The notes under the pieces: model-generated
Told to the model about the DNA's origin: nothing
The model's input: the letters and a program-made list of their open reading frames with translations, nothing else
Databases searched by the model: none
NCBI GenBank assembly: GCA_000697475.1
Contig: JNEU01000734.1
Span: 248,001 to 312,000, forward strand
Length of the DNA stretch: 64,000 bases
From: Lichtheimia corymbifera B2541
Lineage: Eukaryota > Mucoromycota > Mucoromycetes > Mucorales > Lichtheimiaceae
Reading direction: 5' to 3'
Shown: one piece after another, positions 40,371 through 53,896 of the stretch
Layout: every line of letters begins with the position of its first letter
Position numbering within the stretch: the first letter of the stretch is position 1
Made by a program: the position numbers and the translations under genes

Positions 40371-41057
40371 TCATGGGGAGTACGATCGTTGATGGGTACT
40401 ATTGTGCTCGTTGATGTACGCAAATAAAAGGGCGATACTACACCGCAAAAACCATTGTAGTATTTTAAAGGGACTCAACCATGAAGCGATCACGATAACA
40501 CCTTGGCGTATCCCTGCCTTGAACAGCAACTGTAAATGATCGCCCACCATATTGAAAGAAGTAACGATGGTTGTACAACTCGTAAACACCGGTGAAAGAA
40601 CACAAAGGAAACCTTCATCAGCAGTTGGTGTCACTATAACGTGAAAGGTTTGATCATAAGGCTCAATGCAGCGGATGTCGTTTAATGCTACAGCTCTATC
40701 AGATTTGTATGCCTCGCACAATCCAGAACATAATCTCTGCACATGTTCAGAGTCGACGAATCGCATGATAGGATGGCCCACCCATGTTGCTGTGCCGTGC
40801 CGTGCACAAATGGCCTCACTCGTCATACCATATCCAGTAATACGAAGTACACTTGGCTCTTCCATTGAACCATCCATGTCGTCCAACAACTCTAGTGCAT
40901 TGGTTGCTCCAGGATAAACAAGCCATCGGTATGGATCATCCATTGTTGGCTGGATCTTGTCTTCGTAAGATGGCGGTGATGATGTTGACTTGTCGCTTTT
41001 GCCACTGACATGATCAATAAGTTGAAGAATCAAGTTACGAGTTATTTTGATCGACAT
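40371..41057 (-). CDS. small PAS-fold-like protein
   Basis: A 228-codon intronless frame starting MSIKITRNLILQLIDHVSGK. Residues about 60-150 look like a PAS core: LRITGYGMTSEAICARHG, TATWVGHPIMRFVDSEHVQR, LCSGLCEAYKSDRAVALNDI and FHVIVTPTADEGFLCVLSPV. The WVGHPIMRFVDSEH segment matches the usual PAS pattern of G-x-P-hydrophobic-x-x-hydrophobic-D. The tail is hydrophobic (GVIVIASWLSPFKILQWFLR). No kinase, GATA finger, bHLH or other output domain is present. It lies about 755 bases upstream of the histidine kinase on the same strand. PAS-only proteins can be sensors or dimerisation partners; the ligand is unknown. PAS assignment is from pattern recognition and should be confirmed by profile search. 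Confidence 0.6.
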   Translation of the reverse strand: MSIKITRNLILQLIDHVSGKSDKSTSSPPSYEDKIQPTMDDPYRWLVYPGATNALELLDDMDGSMEEPSVLRITGYGMTSEAICARHGTATWVGHPIMRFVDSEHVQRLCSGLCEAYKSDRAVALNDIRCIEPYDQTFHVIVTPTADEGFLCVLSPVFTSCTTIVTSFNMVGDHLQLLFKAGIRQGVIVIASWLSPFKILQWFLRCSIALLFAYINEHNSTHQRSYSP

Positions 41058-42480
41058 TTTTGGATTTGAGGAAAAAGTAAGAGAAAGATGCTAACATGCA
41101 CACTGGCTATTACAACAACGTAATGATGATGGGGCGGTAACTTACCCCAATTCCTTATCCTATTGACCCCTTGAAAGTGTAGTATGATTATTATGTGCAA
41201 AAAAGCCGTCTCCCTTTGCTCTACTCTTTTTTTGGTGAGAGGAGGGAAAAACGACTCGGAAAGAAAGGGGTGATTGTTACGCCCCCGGTAAATCGTGGCG
41301 CCCTGATTTGATAAAGGGGTAAACAGCATACCAACAACGCCTTATTTTGGCTTGTCCACAGCGTCCACATGTTATGTGCATCCAAGACATTGTTACTGTG
41401 CCGTTCAGCACATAATAAAAAGACATCGGCTTTTGAGCACATGATGATGTTGTCGTACAGCTGCAGAGCATGATGACGGTGCAAGTGATTTCTTCATCAT
41501 CAACAATGCCTACATATGGCTATCGGGTATAACTCGGTGTTTCCCTCTTTACTATGTAGGTATCGGGAAAAGAATATCTGGTATACCTTAGCTATAATGA
41601 TGATGCCTGATTTGACTATATCAGATGTTTTGTACATGCAACAAAGAAAAAGGAGTGATGCACCATCAAATGTGAAGGTGGTTTTTGCTTTAGCAAGTCT
41701 AATGTGTGGCCGCCTATCTGCAACATATCAATATCCCTCCTTTGGTTGATGCGTGCATATACTCCTAGGCTGTGTGTAGGTGTTGATGTCACCTACTTTC
41801 GATTAATGCAATTCGTCTCACATCCGTCAACAATAGAACAAAAGATAGCTCGTTGCTTCTTTTTTCAAAGATACCAGGGCAAACGCAATATACAAAAGAA
41901 GGCGGCTAAAGTTGGGTAGATTAAGCAATTGCACGTACAGTAATAACAAAGATGATCTGCAGGGGGACAACCATGCCAGCCTGAATACAATCCTCGCCTT
42001 AGCCAATATCAGCCATTTGCGGTTAACGAGCATAATGACGTATATAATGAGCCATTACTCTAGTAGTTTTTCAGGTATAAGAAGGCACTAAAGCTACCGT
42101 GGTCAACCGATACACTGTATCTAAGATCAAGCCTTGGTGGATACTTTATGCTATGCATTGGCAATTGGCATATGCTGCTACCATATTGGTCAATCAGCTC
42201 GTATGCGGGTTGACTGAAATATAAGCTTCCATTCCCTGCTTCCTACATGCATATTTCCCACACTGGTAGGTCCCCGTAAAGCAACAAAAGTCGGCTGTAT
42301 GGCTGTTGGTATTGATAGGCTGTTCAGCTGCTAGCGTTGTTTGTGGATTGCTTTTCCATTATGCGGGTGTCCACAGATCCAGTTTAGAATAGAAATTTAT
42401 ATACTGCAAGCTTGCATATGAATGGGGTTCATTATAATTACTGACTATATACACGTGTATCGTACAAAGAAGAGGTGATG
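41058..42480. other. intergenic region
   Basis: About 1.4 kb with only short frames of unconvincing composition on either strand. I see no RNA gene, repeat or recognisable element. Confidence 0.5.
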
Positions 42481-43177
42481 TTACAATAGCTCTACAGGGA
42501 GTGGCGCATGTTGTTGTTGATGCTTCTCATCAAATGCAGCGACTTGCTGTTCCACAAGATCCATCTCAAGCAACGTACCATGCATTGCCAAATAATCTTT
42601 GATAGCATGGATATCAACAAAGAGGTCAAATTTGATGAGCCCCAAAAAGCTTCTTTCCATGGAATTGATTTCCTTGGGTGTATAAACATGGTCGATCATT
42701 CCAGCAACATCTTGGCTTGTCAAAGCTTGTCGTGGTTCGAGCATGAATTTCGAGGCGGATACAATAGCAGCAATGAATAAACGATACGGCGTGTCATGAT
42801 CACCACGTGCCAGCGGGGATAGTGCTCTCTTGATTCGTTGGAGGTAAATTAGGGATACGAGGCATACACTTGGCGGTAACTGCGAACGTTGGAATAGGTT
42901 GGCAATAAAAGTGGTCAATGGTGGTAATGGCCGTGCATATACAGTGCTCATAGATGATAACCGTTGCATCGATTTACGTTTGCTGGTATTGTCTTTTTTG
43001 CCCGTGCATGGTAATACCGATGTTGCTGTGGATGTCGTGAAAGCTAAAAGTAGGGATGGCGGCGTTTGAGTGATATAGCTCAAATGATGGCATGATTTAA
43101 AGAAGAGTAGCCCACTTACATAATAAGGCTTCAGGACTTCTTGAGCATACGGTTGATATAGTGGGACTTTCTAACAT
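42481..43177 (-). CDS. Pho80/Pcl-type cyclin
   Basis: Partner of a Pho85-type cyclin-dependent kinase; such cyclins control phosphate response, glycogen or polarity. Two exons, 43120-43177 and 42481-43043, give 206 codons with matching phases. The first exon starts MLESPTISTVCSRSPEALL and is joined through a CTTTTAG acceptor at 43044. The cyclin box reads PLTTFIANLFQRSQLPPSVC, LVSLIYLQRIKRALSPLARG, then YRLFIAAIVSASKFMLEPRQ and EINSMERSFLGLIKFDLFVD, the usual Pho80 pattern. A longer frame reading through the intron to 43083 has only a TTG start and is not the gene. The specific cyclin class (Pho80, Pcl6/7) cannot be fixed by eye. Confidence 0.88.
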
Positions 43178-44903
43178 GGGGATGAATGGGGGGATAAAGC
43201 GAAAAAAGAAGGAAAGCAAAAGTAAAACTTGTATTAAATCTATGGTGCATCGGGCAACCGGGGGGGATGTGTTAAATGTAAGCGGGGGAGCAGATAAGCG
43301 GGATGGCTATGATTGGTGATGGTGGTTTGATTGAGATAAAAAGTGGGGAAGAAACGGGATCCGGCATTCATCCGTACATCCTGATTTGGGCAGTGTTTGT
43401 TGTGAGTGATGAAACAAGCCCAGACATAAGCTTCAATGTCAAAAGGGTGTTTGTTGATTATGCAACGTTTTTCCTTGTTGCTCCGCTTCCATCCGGTTTT
43501 CTCTTTACTTTGGTTATAGCATGGGTGTTGTTGGGCAGAGCATATATCCAAGAGCCCTTTACTTATTATCCTTATACAATCATCTTTCCGTTATCATCAT
43601 CGATATGGATATAAAGGGTGATCAGATGACCATTGTGCGGGTGCATGCATGAAAAGCAACCACCAACCGTTTGAAAACAAAGCTGGTCGTGTGTGAATCA
43701 CACAAGGACACCGCTGGGATCAGGTGTGACACGTGATGCTTCAAAGGCTTTGCTGAAAACCCATTCAAAGGGGTATGGTTGTCAAACAATTCGGGGACCC
43801 TGCATAGCACATGATCTCAACCCTTCTTTGGACCAACCACATTTCACGTCAAGCACATGGATGAAGCAGCGCACAAGCATACGCATCATTTTCATTCGTG
43901 CCTGACAACCGACAGCAGACCGCCATATCCACATGACATGTTACGATTTCTCATCCACATAGGGTATTTCTCCTACTTTCAAGTAATCATAATACTCCGA
44001 TGAATGTGTTTTCCCTTGCTCACTTGGTGGTGAGAGAATATGAATGATGGAGTTACAGCATGCAAACACACACTTTCTATATAGGAAGGATCTGGATTGC
44101 TCAACGGCAATATGACGTTAACCATTTTCGGATTAGATCACTACCGCCAATAAATGGTGATTCTATCCAATGGGTGTACCATTCAATGTGCCCTCCGTTT
44201 GCTGGTCGATCCTTTTCCTTGGACCTGTTCACCACGATCCTGTCACATTATGACATTCATTTCACATTATTACACTCATTTACTTGCTGCCATGGTCACC
44301 TATGTAAGGTATGAGATAGGTCCAAGATCGCTGTTTGCTGGCGCTTTTCAATCTTAGATTGGTTTTAATGAACCGCTTCATTTGGCGATGCTTTAGCGTG
44401 TGAGGGACATGACACAGGGCATAGCCTATTATTGTAATATATCCTCATATATGTGGATGGTGTTAGCACACAATAGCACGAGTATCAAGCCAAAATGCTG
44501 GTGACGAGGTTGCACAATGATGGAAGTGGAATTTGGCAGCTTGCATTGACTGGATAGCTTCCCTCGTAAGAAAAATGGTTATTGTCATGGAAAAAAGGGC
44601 GCGTCTGAAACAACATAAAGCACGATAAACAATAAATTTGATGCATTGTCTCCATCCTTTCATCTATTCACACCTTACACTTTTGCTATGAAAGCTAATA
44701 CGAGTAGCAAGGCATATCAGGTGATGATGGTTTCGAGATCAATGGATGGCCACTTTGTTGGTCGAGATCCAGGTACATAGACGATCGAATTCTCCACATG
44801 CTTGGTTTTAATGGATCTATCGTTAATTACTCAAGTATCTTGACAGGCCATGTCTCTGTGGTTTGTGCAACATGACTTTTATTAATGTCTTGGATGTGTT
44901 GAG
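43178..44903. other. long intergenic region between divergent genes
   Basis: About 1.7 kb between the cyclin (-) and the CAP protein (+). A 103-codon forward frame at 43303-43614 is hydrophobic near its end but has an overlapping reverse frame and no recognisable family. A single CACGTG palindrome lies at 43726-43731; this is the E-box bound by Pho4-like factors, but one 6-mer is weak evidence. Confidence 0.45.
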
Positions 44904-44910
44904 TATAAAA
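44904..44910 (+). promoter_or_regulatory. TATA-like element upstream of the CAP-protein gene
   Basis: TATAAAA sits about 77-83 bases before the ATG at 44987, and the leader between is rich in CAACAACA. This is a typical TATA position for a highly expressed secreted-protein gene; the start site is not known. Confidence 0.5.
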
Positions 44911-44986
44911 AGAGAGCAATGTTAGGCCGATTTGTCAACAACAACACAACAACATATTTCCCCTTCCAATCTTTTTATATCAAACA

Positions 44987-45960
44987 ATGGTATCCTACAC
45001 CCTCATTTCAGCTGCTGTGCTTGCAATCGCTGGTATTTCGCCCTGGTCGGCAATGGCTGCTCCTGTCAGCAGCTCCGATATGACAAGCGCTGATGGTGGT
45101 CCCCCTGGTGGAGACAATGGTAACCATTGGGGCTGGTACAAGCATGGTCACGATGGCGATCAAGGTGACGAAGGTGACAATCAAGGTGATGATAATGACC
45201 AAGGTGACAATGGTAACCACTATGGCTGGGGAAAGCACAATCACACGAGTGGTGGTCAACCTGCTCCAAGTTCGAGTTTTGGTGGCAACTATCCCGATCC
45301 CATGCCTACAGCATCCATGTCAATTATGCCACTCCCATCCATGTCAGCATCGCTTACACCATCCGTTTCTTCAGGCTCTTCCTCTTCTACTGCTACTCAA
45401 TCAGCTTCAGCTTCAAGCAAGCCATCTGCATCAGGATCTTCAGCTGCTCCATCTTCCTCAAGCTCAGCAGCTGCTGGTGATTCTTCTAGCTCTTCGGATC
45501 AAGATCAAATTGTGGAATTGCACAACAAGTTCCGATCTCAGCACTCTGCTCCTCCTCTCAAATGGAACGAAACCTTGGCTGAATTTGCTCAAAACTGGTC
45601 CGATGGCTGCAAATTTGAACATAGTCAGGTAAATGATTTAGCATGATAACTTTAATTTTGCAGACGACTCATTCCTTGACGTTGATTTAGAATGGCATGT
45701 ATGGTGAAAACCTTGCTTGGAACTATGGCGATTGGGAAAAGGCTATCACCGCTTGGTATGATGAAGAAAAGGATTACGACTACAACAGTGCTAGCTTCTC
45801 CTCTGGCACCGGACATTTCACTCAAATCGTTTGGGCTGATACTACTCAAATTGGTTGTGGTGTAAGCGATTGCTCGAATGGACCCATCTATACTTGCAGC
45901 TACTATCCACCTGGCAACGTTCAAGGCCAATTCCAGGAGAATGTCAAGCCCAAGAACTAA
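44987..45960 (+). CDS. secreted CAP/PR-1 (SCP) superfamily protein
   Basis: CAP proteins are secreted; fungal PRY-type members bind sterols and fatty acids. Two exons, 44987-45628 and 45691-45960, give 303 codons. The N terminus is a signal peptide (MVSYTLISAAVLAIAGISPW, cleavage probably after SAMA). Residues about 40-90 are Asp/Gly/His/Asn-rich, with the segment NGNHWGWYKHGH repeated as NGNHYGWGKHNH. About 85 residues of Ser/Ala/Pro follow, a likely O-glycosylated stalk. The CAP domain occupies the C-terminal ~130 residues: IVELHNKFRSQHSAPPLKWN, LAEFAQNWSDGCKFEHSQ, GENLAWNYGDWEKAITAWYD, GHFTQIVWADTTQIGCGVSD and YTCSYYPPGNVQGQFQENV. The His/Glu/His positions of the CAP cavity and the paired cysteines are present. 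Confidence 0.95.
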
Positions 45961-47382
45961 CTCAAACGTTAGTATCATCATGTATCATTTGATATACTTG
46001 TACCCAATATATGCCCATATCATTCTTTATCCTATACAATAAAAAACGGGATCCCACAAAACTAATTCTATGGTATAAATGGCATGGAGATGTGTCTCAA
46101 TGGATACTGCTCAATTGCCAAAAAGGGTTCTTGTGTCCCAAGTTGCTGGGACCCAAATTTTCGGGTCCTTGATTGCAAAAGCTTCTTTATAGCAAATGAT
46201 CGAAACTGTACGCCAGTCTATTCTTCGTCTTTCTTTCTTCTTTGCCCCGAAAGCTCACATTCAAAGCACCCAGTATTTTCATACGCAAGTATTACAAATT
46301 GTTTTAAATCTATACGGCAGCTAATGTGACAAGTCGATCAGTGTTCTGGGTGCCATGCGAGTGAGGCGTTCCCGTCATCTCCACATGGACGCGACAAGAG
46401 CATACCGGACCAACTCGGCAACCACATTATTTCTTTATTAACAATACTTTGGTTGTCGACTGTATATACTGGATGTGTCTTCATCAAAAAATGGCGAGCT
46501 ATATTATATTGATCGACTACGCGTATTCCAGGGACTACTGACTTGAGGGCGCATGGATGCCGAGACAAAACGATCTTGCTTCAAACGTCTGGTCGACTAG
46601 TCGCAAGATGGGTAGTGATGGTGCTTGTTGAATTTGGGTAAGATATGCAAATAACTATGGGGTTCATCCAACTCACATTGTCGTTTTTACCCCAAAGATG
46701 TTACATCCTTGAAAAGCGGCTTACCAAACGCTTGCTACAGCCATTCCTTTCTTGGACCATCCTAACAAGGCCGGTGTGTTCTTCCGCGTTACTTTATCGT
46801 GGTGGGTGGGGCCTCCTCGTATGCCACTCACGAAGGAAAGGGTAGAGGTTAATAAAAGACAAAGGTAAGGCTATACATATGGATGAATGGATCAAGTATA
46901 TATATTTACCAATGTCACCTTATGCCAACATATAGAAACCCTTTCCATCGTTATAAGATAAAATAAAAAAAAAAACCAATAAATTGAATTATATGAAAAT
47001 ACAAGTGTCCTGCTACGTGATCATAGTGGTTGATTTGTGCGATATCAATGAACCTAATTCATTATCTCTCGGGGGAAAAGGGGGTAATGTTGTTGATCCA
47101 AACGCCGCCCTATGCCGTTACCATTATCCTGGTTTGTGGAGGAGGAGAACAGAATGAGCCATCAAATATAGGGTGTATTGTTTGGAGCTCTATCCCCCGT
47201 TCGTTACAAAGAAGGTATGTTTGATGGGGTGGAGGCGATTTGAACTATTAGACACGCGTATAGTAGGGAACAACAAAGGTATATGCATGGGTGTGTGAAA
47301 GGAGAGGGGATGACAAGATCTTGTTGCTTGCATAATCTTGGCTCTTGTTTCTCTTTTTTCTCCTCCATCTTTACTTGCCAGG
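45961..47382. other. intergenic region
   Basis: About 1.4 kb between two forward genes. A small cysteine-containing frame at 46084-46329 has no family resemblance. An imperfect hairpin (GGGACCCAAATTTTCGGGTCC) lies near 46148-46168, just past the CAP gene. I see nothing else. Confidence 0.5.
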
Positions 47383-49644
<2,262 letters not shown>

Positions 49645-49751
49645 ATGAGAATGGATGGGGAAATAAAAGGGCGGATTTCATGCACATACCAAATCAATCA
49701 GGGTGACTACCCAGCAGTCAGCTTTGTTTCCTTCTTGACAACATACAAACT

Positions 49752-51224
49752 ATGTCACTGCGCTGCCTATTTAGAAGACGGCTCTTGACATGCCAACACT
49801 ATCGCCACTATACCACTGACTTCCGTCCTCGTCTTGATTATGCACGCATTGCCAACCATGCATCGTCGGTACAAGAGAACATGCTGAGTCGAAAGCACTG
49901 CCCTGTCGATGCACACCACATCAAGTCCTTGTACGAACGCCGACTCGCTGTTTACAACACACTCACCGATTTACGAGCAACCCGCAATCAGCTTTCCAGA
50001 CAAGCCAAGCGTGCTTCCGCCAACAAGGATACCAATGTGATAGAGGCTGCCAAACGTGTCAAGCAAGATATCAAACAAAACGAAGCACAGTTAGCAGAGC
50101 TAGAAGAGCAACTGCTTGCATTAGCACTACAAGTCCCCAATGATACGCATCGAGATGTGCCTTCAGATACCCCACGTGTACTCAAGGTTGTTGGCAAACC
50201 TCGCGAGGAAGACAAGTTGCAAGATCACGTGACAATTGCACAGCGACTCGGATTGATTGATTTTGAACAAGCAGCCATTGCGAGTGGATCGAGTTTTTAC
50301 TATCTACAGGGCTATGGCGCGTTTCTTGAAGCAGCTCTTATTCAATATGCAATGCACAAAGCAGCCGAACGTGGATACTTGGCAGTAATGACGCCTGATA
50401 TTGTACGCACTGGGATCTTGGAAGGATGCGGATTTCAACCACGCAGCGACGAGAGTTCACAGATTTATCGTGTTCGGGGAGGAGAAGATCATGAACAACT
50501 ATGTTTAGCTGGTACAGCTGAAATTCCTTTGGCCGGAAAGTTTGCAGGTCGACTTGTCGATGAAGCTACTTTACCACAGCGCTTGGTGGGATTTGGACAC
50601 GCATTTCGAGCTGAAGCAGGAGGTCGCGGCACTGAGACCAAGGGATTATATCGAGTACATCAGTTCTCCAAGGTGGAACTTTTTGCAGTAACCACTCCGG
50701 ATCAAAGCGAAGCCATGATTGATGAGTTTAAGGAATTGCAAGAGGAAATGTATACCGAGCTAGGCTTGTGCTTCAGGTAAAAAGATAGAGGGAGAGAATG
50801 AGCATTGGTTCAAAGTACTCAGACGATGCTCATAGAATATTGGATATGCCTCCTGATGAATTGGGTGCGAGTGCCTATCGAAAATACGATATGGAAGCAT
50901 GGATGCCTGGACGTAGAAAATGGGGAGAGGTAAAGTTAATGGATGGATACCACATGATGCTTTTTACTAATCATATCAATACGATAGATCTCATCCACGT
51001 CTAATTGCACAGATTATCAATCACGACGACTCAACATTCGATATCGACCCACACACCACAGTGGAAAGAATACGTTATTTTGTCACACGGTCAACGGTAC
51101 AGCCATTGCAGTCCCCCGCATCATCATTGCTATTCTCGAAACATTTCAAAAGAGTGATGGTTCTGTGGAAATCCCCTCTGTATTACGACCATGGTTACCA
51201 GGCCAACCCAACATATTAGAATGA
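49752..51224 (+). CDS. mitochondrial seryl-tRNA synthetase
   Basis: Class II aminoacyl-tRNA synthetase charging tRNA-Ser. Three exons, 49752-50776, 50836-50929 and 50988-51224, give 451 codons with matching phases. The N terminus ([20 protein letters not shown]) is Arg-rich and lacks acids, so it is a mitochondrial presequence. A coiled-coil tRNA-binding arm follows ([36 protein letters not shown]). The catalytic core has [36 protein letters not shown], motif 2 [20 protein letters not shown] with [49 protein letters not shown] and motif 3 [21 protein letters not shown] separate cytosolic enzyme should exist elsewhere. It lies 107 bases downstream of the aldehyde dehydrogenase stop. Confidence 0.95.
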
Positions 51225-51243
51225 AAATGGATATAGAAATGAA

Positions 51244-52662
51244 TTAAATGTACAATTGTTTCATGCTGGATGTGACTCTATTGACGTCTTGGGTTGAGTT
51301 GTCAGGGTTGGATGGTGTTGATGCTTCTGCTTGTAACTTGGCAATCTTGTTTTGCTTTTGTCGCTGTTTTGCCAACCTCTTTTTCTCGCGTGCTGTCAAC
51401 TTCTTTTCCTTTGGCTTTTTGGTGTTCTCGGGTGTCGATGCTAATTGATTGTCTTGCTCTGCAATAGGTGATTCTTTGGATGGCTCGTCTAACTCTTTCT
51501 CGTCCTCTTTTGATTCCATGTCTTTTTGCTCGTTCGACTTGTCATCAACCACATCAGGGGCGCTCTCTTGATTGATAGACTTCTCCTCTTCCTCTCCAGC
51601 ATCTTGAGCTGCTTGCTCTTCGAACAAGACATCAATGACCTTGTTGGGATCCCCCTTGTGTTTACGCAATAGACGCCGCACCCTCCGTAAGCTCACATCG
51701 GGGCAGGATTGCATCACCACTTTTTCCTTTGAATCAATTGCATCCTCCTCTTCCTCCTCTTGGTGCTCGTCGCCATTTTCCTTTTCATCTTGTTCATCCA
51801 ATGATATCTACCGTTCAGGGAATCAGTTAAAATGAAAAGTAATGCTCCTAGGTGGACAACTTTTACCTCTTTGATCTCTGGAGGCCCTGAGAAAGGACCA
51901 TCAACGTTGCGAACCGAGCTGTAATGTTCCCAGCTGTGATACCTTTTAAAATCATGCAAGTATTGTAAGACCCTATGTTCAAATGATCATCTTCGTGATG
52001 CACTTACGCGATATGCAATGTGTCTCTCTCCTCATCATCGTTGTCAGTGCCATTGATCACATATCTAATATTCAACAACCAATGATTAGCTTTGAAAGAT
52101 ACATGATGATATCGTCCCGCTTTGTACTAACATTAAACCTGGTTGATAGACCTTGATATCCACTCCAGTGAGTCGTGCAAATGCTGCAAGTTCCATGTTT
52201 CCACCATAGGTGCCATCTCTCTCCATGCATGATACGTGGTGCTCGAAGGATTGATCATCTTCCACAAAAAATTGGTATTCTTCCTCATTGTCGCGTAGGT
52301 ACTGACAAACCTGCTGCCGTACCTCTCGATGTTGTTTATCAGAACCGTGATATTGATCCGATAATGCACGAAAGAGACAGTTGCCGTCACCTGACATGTC
52401 TTTGATACAGAGTTGCAGCTGTTTGAGTTGTGTCTCCAGGTCTTCACCAGTATCGAAATGCCATGACGTCTGTAGTGTGGATCGTATAAGCTATGGTGAT
52501 CGTCCCATCGTCCACGCCATCGATAAATGACATTACCTTGCGAGCTCGTCGTTTGTTTTCTCCTTTCACTACATTGCGTTGTAAGCTTTTATAAGACGTT
52601 TAAAAGTAGTGCTTGTTACCTTTGCCACCTGCTGTCTTTTTGGTACGTCTTCCTTTGGCCAT
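51244..52662 (-). CDS. OTU-domain deubiquitinase, OTUD3-like
   Basis: Cysteine protease of the OTU family that removes ubiquitin. A small first exon (MAKGRRTKKTAGGKG) and a 26-nt second exon (ENKRRARK) give a basic N terminus as in OTUD3. The OTU core follows: MSGDGNCLFRALSDQYHGSD with the catalytic Asp and Cys, HREVRQQVCQYLRDNEEEYQ, GTYGGNMELAAFARLTGVDI, and YVINGTDNDDEERDTLHIAY, then HSWEHYSSVRNVDG with the catalytic His. The C-terminal exon is acidic and Lys-rich. It contains a UBA-like segment (VVMQSCPDVSLRRVRRLLRK, then KVIDVLFEEQAAQ) and a basic helix (LTAREKKRLAKQRQKQN), also as in OTUD3. It converges with the seryl-tRNA synthetase gene; the stops are about 20 bases apart. Confidence 0.9.
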
Positions 52663-52753
52663 ATGTGTGGATGATGGAATACAGAAATGGGAAGAGGACA
52701 AAGAAGGGGAAGAATCTCAGCACATGGATCATTGTATGCTTTATTCATTGCTA

Positions 52754-53709
52754 TCATTCAGAATGTTCCTCGATAAACTTTTTCAATTCGGATGTTCGAC
52801 ACATATCTAATGGCGTTTTTCCTTCACTATTGGGTTGATCCGCATTGCCACCATTTTCTAATAGCAGTACAGCAGTGCCACCATGTCCTTCCTCGCATGC
52901 CAAATGCAATGGCGTATTCCCCTCGCTATCCTTAGGATTCACCCGGCACTTGGATTCGAGTAGAAGCTTCACAATTGCCGTGTAACCATGAACAGCTGCG
53001 CGATGTCTACATCGATTGGAATAATCAATCATCCATTCCCGTATCCATGGAAACAATAAAAAACTTACAATGGTGTTTGCTTGATGTTGTTGAGTTGGTT
53101 GGCAGGGACACGTGGTAACAGCAACTTTACAATCTCGATCCAATTTTTCGATGCTGCATAATGCCTAATAACAACCTCCATCATCAATCACAGCTGTTCA
53201 CGAATCCAACAACAAGTAACCTACAATGCACTTTGTCCACTTTCATTTTGTAAAGACGCATCAGCTCCATGATCGATAAGACTTTGAACAGCTTCAATAT
53301 GGCCAGAAGAAGCTATATTCTTTGTCAGCAAAAAGGAAGATAATCATGCCACGTATGCGCACTTACCAGCAATCATAAGAGGTGTCCAACCCGACTATCA
53401 CTCAAAACATTAGCTATATTGCAATACAATAACACCAGTATAAAAGTTGTCCTTACATCGTCCACAGCATTGACCGATGCACCATGGTCAAGGAGGTATT
53501 CAATGATATTCTTATGTCCACCAGACGCAGCCCAATGCAGTGGCGTACGATCGTCCTAACGGATCACGAGCGATTAGAAGGAATCGACCGAGTATATTCG
53601 AGTATCACAATACCTCGTCCTTGGAAGTAGCGGCTTTGGGCTCCTTATCTACCGTTTGTTGGACAACAAAGAGCTTGCCTTCATAAGCTGCAGTGAATAT
53701 ATTTAGCAT
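52754..53709 (-). CDS. nas6: ankyrin-repeat proteasome assembly chaperone (gankyrin/PSMD10, Nas6)
   Basis: Nas6/gankyrin binds Rpt3 and guides assembly of the 19S proteasome base. About seven ankyrin repeats in seven small exons: [120 protein letters not shown] and [20 protein letters not shown]. Length (about 230 residues) and the order of repeats match gankyrin, including LHYAASKN and NTPLHLAC. I chose the ATG at 53709 because it puts FTAAYEGKL at residue 4, as in other Nas6 proteins; the open frame continues upstream to 53799 but that part is unlike the family. Confidence 0.85.
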
Positions 53710-53896
53710 GAAAGAGAGAGTGAGAGTGAAACATCGGAACCTCATCCTCCGACCCTTTATACATGGTAGATCTCCACAGCATGAAAGATAATGAAACATC
53801 CGTGTCTTGACCCATCCATTTAAAGTGTGTATATTCCCTTCACAACACGTTGTAGATAATGTTGTTATTATTATATCAATACAATTTGAAAACTAT

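Noticed and set aside
42481..43083. Cyclin start at 43083
   Set aside because: That codon is TTG and the frame simply runs into an intron; splicing from the ATG at 43177 gives matching phases and a CTTTTAG acceptor.
43303..43614. 103-codon hydrophobic forward frame
   Set aside because: An overlapping reverse frame is equally open and no homologous pattern is seen; insufficient support for a membrane protein gene.
46084..46329. Small cysteine-containing ORF after the CAP gene
   Set aside because: No signal peptide, irregular cysteine spacing and a hairpin-like sequence inside; looks like 3' flank.
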